Assembly (NCBI GenBank): GCA_041393965.1 | Contig: JAWKJB010000001.1 | Location: 434,001-498,000, forward strand | DNA length: 64,000 bases | Reading direction: 5' to 3' | DNA from: Acidimicrobiia bacterium | GTDB lineage: Bacteria > Actinomycetota > Acidimicrobiia > Spongiisociales > UBA5794 | Part shown: piece by piece, positions 35,331-42,224 of the stretch | Layout of the letters: each line of letters starts with the position of its first letter | Position numbering within the stretch: the first letter of the stretch is position 1 | The notes under the pieces: model-generated | What the model saw: the letters and a program-made list of their open reading frames with translations, nothing else | Databases searched by the model: none | Told to the model about the DNA's origin: nothing | Translations under genes and position numbers: made by a program

Positions 35331-35795
35331 TCAATCCCCGCCCCCCTCTCGATAGAATTTCACCCACTTGATGATCTCATCAACATCTGCCGAGAGCTCC
35401 ATCAAGCCGACATGCTCGTCATAGAGGTCAGCATCGACCGCCTCCTTGATCTCAGGTTCCAGCATGTGATATACGGGAAGTCCCAACGGGACTCCGGCCA
35501 ATGGTCCTGCCCAGGTTGGGTCACCTCGTGTGACGGTCTCTGCGAAGAGACCGGCACTGTTTGCATCAGGCTGGCCAAGGATGACAATCATGTCGTCCGG
35601 GCCGGTTCCCTCCGCGAGCTGACCGACTTGCGCCTGGTCGTCTAGGTCCATGGCTCCACCAGCAGTTCACACAAAGCACTGCGTGACGCTGTAGACGACC
35701 TCTGCTCCCGCCGACTCGGCGAGGAGTTTGAGGCTGGGACCGCTGATTCCCTCACGTTCGCCGATAGCGACAACGAGTTTGTTCTCCAGATTCAA
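35331..35795 (-). CDS. grdA: Glycine reductase-type selenoprotein A (UGA read as selenocysteine)
   Basis: In the glycine reductase complex, GrdA takes the substrate carbon from component B onto its selenol as a Se-carboxymethyl group and passes it to component C. Read from a TTG at 35795 (AAAGGAGGT 6 nt upstream), the frame is 154 codons with one in-frame UGA at 35667-35669, residue 43. It gives CFVUTAGGAMDLDD, the conserved GrdA Cys-x-x-Sec redox motif. After it, ILGQPDANSAGLFAETVTRG and PTWAGPLAGVPLGLPVYH match the family to the end. The length fits the usual 155-160 residues. A normal annotation would call only the part after the UGA. Confidence 0.93.
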
Positions 35796-35839
35796 GAGTG
35801 GACCTCCTTTCTCTACTCGTGGGACTCGCCAACGACGAG

Positions 35840-37279
35840 TCACATCTGTTTCTTCCTCATGCTGGGTGACGGTTCAACGACGAACGACATGCCGTCGACG
35901 AGTTGCGTCATCCTGCCCAGAAACAGGCTTCCCTTCGCCACCACCATCGCATTTGACAGTTCTCCGCGGCGCATGGCGGCATGGGCATGCCCGAGGTACG
36001 GGACGCCTGCGGGAATGTGGCCTTGGGTTGGTGCAAAGCCAGGCATCCCGTGCTCCGCCACAAATCGTCTCATTTCTTCACGGCTGATCTCACCTCTACG
36101 AACTGCCATTGCGGCAAGAGTCTGGTAGTTCGTCAAAGGGACATTGCCACTGTCCCCGGGTTCGGTGATTTCGGGATTGTGGAGTTCAACAGCATACCGG
36201 TCGATGTCGCCGAGGCGGAGCCCCTGCTGCTGGAGTGGTGCCACCACGAGCGACTCATAGATTGCCTGAGGAGATGAACCTGCGCCGATCGGGTGCCTGC
36301 CCGTCATGTCGAGACGAACCAGCATTCCGTCGCCATCATCAGGCCCCACCAAGAAGGCCATTCCCGCGAGGACATCCTCCATCAGGGGAACGCCGTTGCG
36401 CAGATGCGCCCTGAACTTCATTCCGAGCTTCGCCTGTGAGGCACCGCCAAACACGACGATGTACTTGTGGAGCCCCGCCTTGACCATGGCGCTTGCAATG
36501 ATGAGCGCATGCACGGGCGCTGCACAGAATGCTTTGATGTCGGATCCGGTTGCATTCACACAGCCGACGACCTCGCCAACGGCTTTCGCCATGTTTCCTC
36601 CGCCACGCTGGTAGCGGTCACCAACTGCTTCTTCGCCAGTGTTCAGGAGATAGCCCACTTCGGACGGATCGATCGATCTGGCGACGAGGAGATCAGAGAC
36701 CGCAAGGACGGCCGTCGCTTTGCATACGAGATTCTCGAGCAGAACATGGGCATCGAGACTCGGATCTCCTTCGTATGCAGTTCTCACGAAGCCGGCAAGT
36801 GAGCCCCGCTGGAATAGAGGAAGACCCCCGCCATTGTCTCGCAGTTTCGTGAGAACCTCATGCGGCGTGCCGTCGATACGGTCGATGCGATGGTCGAATC
36901 CATCCAATGCAGCTCCCGCTGCGGCTGCGAGATCCTCACTGATGCTGATGAGGCCGAAGTCGTCGCAGAGCTTCATGAGACCGTAGAGAGCCTCTTGGGG
37001 AACGATCCTGCCGAACGATCCTGTGGATGAGGCATCTGCCAGTGGATGCCCGTACCACGGGCGCGGGATCTGGCCGAGCTCTTCGGGAGTGACATTCCCG
37101 ATGAAGACCTGATTGGGTGCGTAACGAATGACCTCATCCCACGAGCGAACGGCCGCGCTCATCTCATCAAGCAACCCAGGCTCGACCGCCAACTCGCGAG
37201 TCGGTTTTGAGCCGTGCCGGATCAGATCGGGCCCGTGTGCGAGGACATACGACGATGCGAGTATTGATGGATCATGCAC
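35840..37279 (-). CDS. grdC: Glycine reductase-type component C, beta subunit
   Basis: A 479-residue protein opening SSYVLAHGPDLIRHGSKPTRE, then YAPNQVFIGNVTPEEL, both GrdC signatures. A thiolase/KAS III-like core follows, with FCAAPVHALIIASAMVKAGLH as the likely thioester Cys region and VPYLGHAHAAMRRGELSNAMVVAKGSLFLGRMTQ near the end. In the classical system GrdC forms the acetyl-thioester that GrdD turns into acetyl phosphate. No GrdD gene accompanies it here. It starts at GTG 37279, 24 bp after grdB. Confidence 0.93.
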   Translation of the reverse strand: MHDPSILASSYVLAHGPDLIRHGSKPTRELAVEPGLLDEMSAAVRSWDEVIRYAPNQVFIGNVTPEELGQIPRPWYGHPLADASSTGSFGRIVPQEALYGLMKLCDDFGLISISEDLAAAAGAALDGFDHRIDRIDGTPHEVLTKLRDNGGGLPLFQRGSLAGFVRTAYEGDPSLDAHVLLENLVCKATAVLAVSDLLVARSIDPSEVGYLLNTGEEAVGDRYQRGGGNMAKAVGEVVGCVNATGSDIKAFCAAPVHALIIASAMVKAGLHKYIVVFGGASQAKLGMKFRAHLRNGVPLMEDVLAGMAFLVGPDDGDGMLVRLDMTGRHPIGAGSSPQAIYESLVVAPLQQQGLRLGDIDRYAVELHNPEITEPGDSGNVPLTNYQTLAAMAVRRGEISREEMRRFVAEHGMPGFAPTQGHIPAGVPYLGHAHAAMRRGELSNAMVVAKGSLFLGRMTQLVDGMSFVVEPSPSMRKKQM

Positions 37280-37303
37280 GCTGTTTCATGTCCTTGTCAT
37301 GCC

Positions 37304-38611
37304 TTACCACTCGGGAAAAATCTGGGCCTCATCGATGTCGGTGGCCACGGCAGCGAGGGCCTTCTGCACACGACCCGTGCGCCACACGAGCTCTTCCTCT
37401 GCGGTCCGGCCGGGATCGCCAACGGGGTGGGGAATCAATCCTGAGGCCACGATACGATTCGCACCGGCCACCTTCGCCATCGAAGTCATCGCGGTCAGCA
37501 GAGCGGCGGGGAGCCCATTCGCCTCGATCATCTTTGAGAGCGTTGCCCCGCAACGCGTCCCTGTTCCTCACGTGCTCGTCAAGATCACGGCCTGAACACC
37601 ATCGGACACCAGCTGTTTCGCGATTTCATCGCCGATCCGCTCCGCGTTGGTCACCGTCGTGCCCGTTCCGGTTGTCACATAGAAGTACTCGTGAAGGGCA
37701 CCGATTTCTCCCCGCGTCTCAAGTTCGCGAAGCGCGTCAATAGGGACCATTCGGTTGGGATCCTCGTCGACCCACCTCGAATCGTATCCGGCGTGAATCG
37801 AGCGAAATCGACCAGCCTCTGAATCCTCAAGCATCGAAATCGGATATCTTGCCCAACGCGTTGCGCTCGATGACTCGATACGATCGGGATTCCCTTCGGG
37901 CACCAATCCGCCCTCCGTTACCACCGCGACAGTCGAGTGAGAGAGATCACGAACCGCTGGCGCTGGCACCATGGGTTCGGACTGTTCGGGCAGCTCAACC
38001 TCGCTGCGGAAGTCCTCCCCGCTGTGCTTTCTCATGAGCATGTCGACGGCCCGCTCGGCAGCCGGAACATCGGTGGGCCAGTTGCCTCGATAGCCCATAG
38101 GTATCCGACCATCCTCGTCCGCGGGTCTCAGACCGCTGCCGGCGGCCAATCGTGGTGCGATCCTTGCAATCCGCTCGATGGCTTGGCGCATTCCTGCCGC
38201 CGAGTCGCTCGCGGGCACCATGACCACCCGCGCTCGGTAGACATCCACTGCGGGGGCATCGGGATAGAGAGCCGTGATGCTCGGAATGCCCAACCGCTCG
38301 GACGCAGCGGCACAAACCGCGCCACACGCAAGCCCATATCGGCCAGCGTTGAATGCGGGGCCAGCAATGACCAGATCTGGCCGGACGGCGTCAATCACGG
38401 CAATTGCCTCGGCAATTGTTGACTCGGGATCGGCATGGAATGCGTTATCTCCACAGACGAGCGTCTCGACGATGTGACCCTCCCCCTGAAGCGCCATCTC
38501 AAGGGCACGGCCGGGACCGACAGCCCCTTTCTGCGAGTGCAGCGGAGTATCGGCCTTGTCCTCGCCGCCAATCCCGGCGAAGAACTGATTCACATAGTGA
38601 AGAATGCGCAT
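37304..38611 (-). CDS. grdB: Glycine reductase-type selenoprotein B (UGA read as selenocysteine)
   Basis: The substrate-specific component B subunit. The reading frame is 435 residues with one in-frame UGA at 37568-37570 (residue 348). Around it the protein reads ILTSTUGTGTRCGAT, almost identical to the GrdB selenocysteine site. The N-terminus (RILHYVNQFFAGIGGEDKAD) and total length are typical of GrdB, and the 87 residues after the UGA are fully family-like. A 7-bp stem with a GGG loop follows 11 nt after the UGA. The ATG overlaps the grdE stop (TGATG). Reductive removal of an amine from the substrate is the family's chemistry; this substrate is unknown. Confidence 0.94.
37540..37556 (-). 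promoter_or_regulatory. Bacterial SECIS-like hairpin in grdB
   Basis: Eleven nucleotides after the UGA the message reads GCGTTGC-GGG-GCAACGC, a perfect 7-bp stem with a GGG loop. The apical loop is 18 nt from the UGA and begins with G. Both fit the known rules for bacterial selenocysteine insertion elements bound by SelB. Confidence 0.75.
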
Positions 38612-39915
38612 CAGAACACCCTCCCTTGGAGGACATTGGCACCGAGCTGATTCGTGCCGCAGTATTGGTAGTACATCTTGAGATCGAACGGGCCTCTCGC
38701 CGGGGTTTCGCTGTCGAGCAGGACCTCGCCGCCAAGGACTCGGTCAACCTCAGGCATGGAGACCACCTCGTCTTCAGATCCAACGCTGACGATGGCGTTC
38801 GCCTCCGGGACGGTATAGAACAGCGGGAAATCGTAGCCGTCGGAACCGGCAGCTTCCGACGAGACAACGACCGTGCTGATTCCTACTTGTTCCATGTATT
38901 GGCAGGCAAGCATCATGTCGATCGCGGAGTTCCCCCCTCCCTCGGCGGTCAGGATCACCGCCTCTGCGTCAAGGAACACTGCGAGCTTCGTTGCCCATCG
39001 CGAAGAGCGCTCCTTCTCGTCCTGCGTGTAGTTGTGTCCCCTGTTCACAATGACGCCAACGAAATTCAGCTCTCTACCATGCCTCTTCTGTAGCTCCCAG
39101 ATGATCGGATTGTTCTGATGGAGGTATGTCGGGTTCTTGTAGCACCCGTAGACGTAGACCCCACTCACGATTGCCCCGTCGATTACCTCGTTTGGACTCA
39201 TGATCGTCGGCACAAGGTTGTGGACGGGTCTGCCGTACAGATATGAATCCGCCATCGACCCTTGCCCTTGGAGCTGATAGAAGTAGGCAACATCCGGCAA
39301 GTCGGGGTCCCGTTGCGAGAAGTCGAATTCGTGTACATGATCCGGCGATTCCTCGATCGCTTGAGAAGCCAGGTAATCAGCCACCCGGAGACTGGCCCTT
39401 CTGATGGCGTCGTCGTAGTCTTCATTGTCGATCCGGGGGTTTGGCTTCGCTGCGAGCACGACATTGACAACCGCCGAAAAGGGGCTGTACCTCGAAGTTG
39501 GACCAGACATGTCGACGACAGCTTCGCGCGCTTGGAGGAGGCCGGAAAAAGGCTGCGGATACACGCTGGATGTCAGAATGCTGACACCGCTCAGGCGAAG
39601 GGTCGTCCCGGTCCCGACCGTCTCCATGCCGCCGAGGAATCCGGGGAAAACAGAGACCCCTTCTCCGACCTTGGTGCGTGGTTCCACCGCGTCCAGACAG
39701 TGAATGATTCGAGTGCTATCGCCCGGCCTTGCGATCTCAACCTCAATCGACTCGATCCGCGAATCGCCGAGTACCAGATCTTTGATCGCGGTCGGATCGA
39801 TGGACAGCGTTCCATTGTGAACGCCCGTTGTCGGTCCGAGACGGACATCGTCAACCGAAACGGTCAAAACCTGAAGGTTGGCTGGCTGATTCATGTGGTC
39901 TTGGCGAAGCCTCAT
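38611..39915 (-). CDS. grdE: Glycine reductase-type component B, alpha/beta proprotein (GrdE family)
   Basis: 434 residues of the GrdE family: IEVEIARPGDSTRI, VVDMSGPTSRYSPFS, YFYQLQGQGSMADSYLYG, IDGAIVSG, NNPIIWELQKRHGRELNFVGVIV, and ERSSRWATKLAVFLDAEAVILTAEGGGN. In clostridial GrdE the cysteine after SGN (Cys242) is converted to the substrate-binding pyruvoyl group when the proprotein is cut. Here that place reads SGVYVYGC, residues 251-258. Tyr254 stands at the pyruvoyl position and only the second cysteine is kept. Processing and Schiff-base chemistry are thus doubtful. First gene of the grd unit; an in-frame ATG at 39894 is an alternative start. Confidence 0.9.
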   Translation of the reverse strand: MRLRQDHMNQPANLQVLTVSVDDVRLGPTTGVHNGTLSIDPTAIKDLVLGDSRIESIEVEIARPGDSTRIIHCLDAVEPRTKVGEGVSVFPGFLGGMETVGTGTTLRLSGVSILTSSVYPQPFSGLLQAREAVVDMSGPTSRYSPFSAVVNVVLAAKPNPRIDNEDYDDAIRRASLRVADYLASQAIEESPDHVHEFDFSQRDPDLPDVAYFYQLQGQGSMADSYLYGRPVHNLVPTIMSPNEVIDGAIVSGVYVYGCYKNPTYLHQNNPIIWELQKRHGRELNFVGVIVNRGHNYTQDEKERSSRWATKLAVFLDAEAVILTAEGGGNSAIDMMLACQYMEQVGISTVVVSSEAAGSDGYDFPLFYTVPEANAIVSVGSEDEVVSMPEVDRVLGGEVLLDSETPARGPFDLKMYYQYCGTNQLGANVLQGRVF

Positions 39916-39937
39916 GAGTGATTGACAGTTTTGGTCC

Positions 39938-39976
39938 TACGGTCAGACCATAGCTCTTGGGAGGTCCTATAGTCAA
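39938..39976 (-). promoter_or_regulatory. grd promoter overlapped by GntR operator 3
   Basis: On the minus strand TTGACT (39971-39976), an 18-nt spacer and TATGGT (39947-39952) form a good -35/-10 pair reading into grdE. The palindrome TACGGTCAGACCATA (39938-39952) differs from operator 2 at one base and covers the -10, so binding would block transcription. The same site lies ahead of the divergent EamA-type gene. Confidence 0.75.
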
Positions 39977-39980
39977 TTCG

Positions 39981-40877
39981 ATGCAGTGGAAGATCTGGGG
40001 TGCCATCGTCGCCGCCTCTTTCGGCTGGGGAACGATTGGCGTGGCAACCCGGGCTGCCCTGAACAACGGGGTTCCGCCGATTGGGATGGCAGCCATCCGC
40101 GCCGTGATGGCATCTATCGTCTTGTACGCCATCCTGCTCGCTCGACACCATCGCCCCGGTCGCGATCGACAGCGTTGGCGAATTGGCTTCATTGCGGGAG
40201 TGTTCAATCTCTCGGTGCCGTTCATCCTCTTTACGCTGGCGTATCAGTACGCGTCGGCGGGCTTCGTCGGCCTCTTGAACGCTCTCATGCCGCTAGGAAC
40301 AGCAACGGTGGCCCATTTCCTCCTTCCCGACGAGCCGATGCGCGTCTCCAAGATGGTCGGATTGAGCGTCGCCTTCTTGGGCGTGTCCGTTCTGTTGATA
40401 AGCGGAGACAGCGGCTTGGCTTCAGGCGGTCAGCCGCTCCTCGCTGGATTCCTCACGATCGGTGCAGTCGCTTCAATCTCGTTTTCGACAGTCTATGTGC
40501 GTGGCAAGGTGGGTGGATTCGATCCTCTTCAGCTCACCTTCATGCAAACCTTCGTCGGCGTCTTCATCATCTCGACAATCATGTTCATCGTTGAAGGTGT
40601 CCCGACCGACATCTCTGCCCAGAGCTGGGCACTGATCATCTACCTCACATTTGCTGGCAGCGTGATCCCGACCATCATCCTCTATTGGCTGCTACAACGA
40701 GTCACGAGTACGACGGCATCGCTGGTTGGATATGTGGTACCGCTGATCGCTCTCGTTGCCGGCATTGTCTTCCTCAACGAAGTCATCCAACTCGGCATCG
40801 CCATCGGCGGCACGCTCATACTTGTTGGGATTGTCCTCACCGATCGAAGCGAGCGAAGAGGCCCAGTGCGCGCCTAG
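39981..40877 (+). CDS. EamA/DMT-family transporter
   Basis: 298 residues and ten predicted helices in two EamA repeats: WGAIVAASFGWGTIGVATRAAL at the start and TFAGSVIPTIILYWLLQRVTSTTASLVGYVVPLIALVAGIVFLNE in the second half. Such proteins export amino acids, sugars or drug-like metabolites. The ATG at 39981 lies 7 nt after TATAGT (39968-39973). It is divergent from grdE and shares its operator, so it may export a by-product or import a substrate of the pathway. Only plus-strand gene of the island. Confidence 0.85.
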   Translation: MQWKIWGAIVAASFGWGTIGVATRAALNNGVPPIGMAAIRAVMASIVLYAILLARHHRPGRDRQRWRIGFIAGVFNLSVPFILFTLAYQYASAGFVGLLNALMPLGTATVAHFLLPDEPMRVSKMVGLSVAFLGVSVLLISGDSGLASGGQPLLAGFLTIGAVASISFSTVYVRGKVGGFDPLQLTFMQTFVGVFIISTIMFIVEGVPTDISAQSWALIIYLTFAGSVIPTIILYWLLQRVTSTTASLVGYVVPLIALVAGIVFLNEVIQLGIAIGGTLILVGIVLTDRSERRGPVRA

Positions 40878-40990
40878 AACCACGGAGTAGCGACGAGATG
40901 CCGTGCGGTCTGCGACGCTCGACCGTACTCCTTCCATCCAGCCCTGTGGGTTACGCCCTCTCCGCACTCGCGGCATGAGAACTCTGGCAT
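40874..40990 (-). pseudogene. Truncated copy of the rnhA 5' end
   Basis: The right 54-bp repeat carries the rnhA start (MPEFSCRECG). The frame continues into island-specific sequence for 28 more codons (EGVTHRAGWKEYG...) to a TAG, overlapping the end of the EamA gene on the other strand. It keeps the rnhA -10 element, so a 38-residue peptide could be made, but it is most simply an insertion by-product. Confidence 0.6.
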
Positions 40991-41015
40991 GGATCACAAG
41001 GGTAGAGCGGCCCCG
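40962..41015 (-). repeat. 54-bp direct repeat, right end of the island
   Basis: Identical to 23449-23502. Beyond it (41016 onward) lies the 3' end of the PilT-type gene, which in the ancestral order would have been next to rnhA. Confidence 0.92.
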
Positions 41016-41051
41016 AGGCGATGCAGGGCCAAGTCCCTTCGCGCCTGACGC

Positions 41052-42146
41052 CTATTGCTTGGGAGCAGATCCCGTGAGTGCGCCCGTTGCGAGCTTGAAG
41101 TCCCGCGGCGACGCCACATGCATCAGCGCGTCGGAGAACGACACCTCGCCGGCCTCGTATCGCTCGACGATGGCCTGATCGAGGGTCCGCATCCCATAGA
41201 AGGCACCCTCGGCGATCATCTCATGCAGTGTGCTCATCGGCTCGGTCCCGATGAGCCGTTCGGTGACGGCTTCCGTGTTGAGCATGACTTCGACGGCAGG
41301 CACGCGGCCCGATCCCTCGTTGCGGGGCAGCAAGCGCTGAGAGGTGATGGCTGTCAATGACGATGCAAGCATCTGCCGGATCCTCCGCTCGAGGAACGGC
41401 GGGAACGAGTCGAGGATCCGATGGACGGTCTCGACCGCGTCGGTCGTGTACATCGTGGTCAGGACGAGGTGTCCGGTCTCGGCAGCAACGAGCGCGCCTT
41501 CGATCGTGTCGCGGTCGCGCAGCTCCCCGAGGTAGATGACATCAGAATCCTGCCGCAGAACAGATGAGAGGCCGGCCGCAAGCGAGCTCATGTCGAGACC
41601 GACCTCTCGCTGGCTGACGATTGACAGCTTGTCGCGGTGCAGGACTTCGATCGGGTCTTCGAGAGTGATGATGTTGGCGCGTCGGGTGGCGTTGATGTGG
41701 TCGATGATCGCCGCACAGGTCGTCGTCTTCCCCGCACCCGCGGGGCCCGTCACGACGATCAGGCCACGGGTTTCATTCGCGAGCTTGGTGATCGCAGGCG
41801 GAAGGCCGAGATTGGCGAGGGTCTCGATCGAGGTCGGGACCGCCCGAACGGTCACATTGATGGAACCCCGCTGGGTGTAGCTCGTGACGCGGAAGCGCCC
41901 AAGATCCTGCCTTCCCCATGCGAAATCCACATCCGACTCCGCCGTCGGAGGCGACAGATGCCCCGGGAGCATCGATTCGAGTATCTCCCGGGTCTGGTCG
42001 GGAGTCAGCGAAGGGAGATCCGCCGTCTGAAGGTCTCCGTGGATGCGGTATGCCGGTGGTGAACCAACCTTGAGGTGAAGGTCCGATCCCCCGAGCGAAA
42101 GCAGGCGCTCAAGAAGATCTTCGAGGGTGGGTGTGGTCGCCAGCAT
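41052..42146 (-). CDS. PilT-type twitching-motility/secretion ATPase
   Basis: 364 residues: GGSDLHLKVGSPPAYRIHGDL (N-terminal PAS-like domain), Walker A GPAGAGKTTT, an Asp box IITLEDPIEVLH and Walker B LGELRDRDTIEGALVAAETGHLV. In PilT proteins the next segment is LHTT (His box); here it is TMYTTDAVETVHRILDSFP, with Tyr for the His. The family powers type IV pilus retraction. No other pilus gene is in the window. Followed by the island's right repeat. Confidence 0.88.
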   Translation of the reverse strand: MLATTPTLEDLLERLLSLGGSDLHLKVGSPPAYRIHGDLQTADLPSLTPDQTREILESMLPGHLSPPTAESDVDFAWGRQDLGRFRVTSYTQRGSINVTVRAVPTSIETLANLGLPPAITKLANETRGLIVVTGPAGAGKTTTCAAIIDHINATRRANIITLEDPIEVLHRDKLSIVSQREVGLDMSSLAAGLSSVLRQDSDVIYLGELRDRDTIEGALVAAETGHLVLTTMYTTDAVETVHRILDSFPPFLERRIRQMLASSLTAITSQRLLPRNEGSGRVPAVEVMLNTEAVTERLIGTEPMSTLHEMIAEGAFYGMRTLDQAIVERYEAGEVSFSDALMHVASPRDFKLATGALTGSAPKQ

Positions 42147-42224
42147 GCAGTCCTCCGCTTGTCCCGTCTGCCTCGGGGAGTATCGGCCGATTCGACCGAG
42201 GGCTTGAAGCCTTCTCGGTGCGGA

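Larger units (their letters stand above)
23449..41015. mobile_element. 17.5-kb genomic island carrying a selenocysteine-dependent Grd system
   Basis: Perfect 54-bp direct repeats at 23449-23502 and 40962-41015 enclose sixteen genes, all catabolic, transport or regulatory. The ancestral order would have been the PilT-type gene followed directly by rnhA on the minus strand, which the island separates. No integrase, transposase, relaxase or phage gene is visible inside. The element is therefore a cargo island, a remnant, or something mobilised in trans. Base composition was not measured. Confidence 0.8.

Noticed and set aside
37304..38611. grdB as a pseudogene or two separate genes because of the stop at 37568-37570
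   Set aside because: The frame is unbroken, the stop is UGA, it falls exactly at the family selenocysteine, a SECIS-like stem follows, and grdA shows the same pattern.
23503..40961. Island as a prophage or conjugative element
   Set aside because: No integrase, terminase, capsid, relaxase, transposase or replication gene can be recognised between the repeats.
23449..41015. Lower G+C as proof of transfer for the island
   Set aside because: Composition was not computed; a short hand-counted stretch was not clearly different from the flanks, so the claim rests on the direct repeats only.
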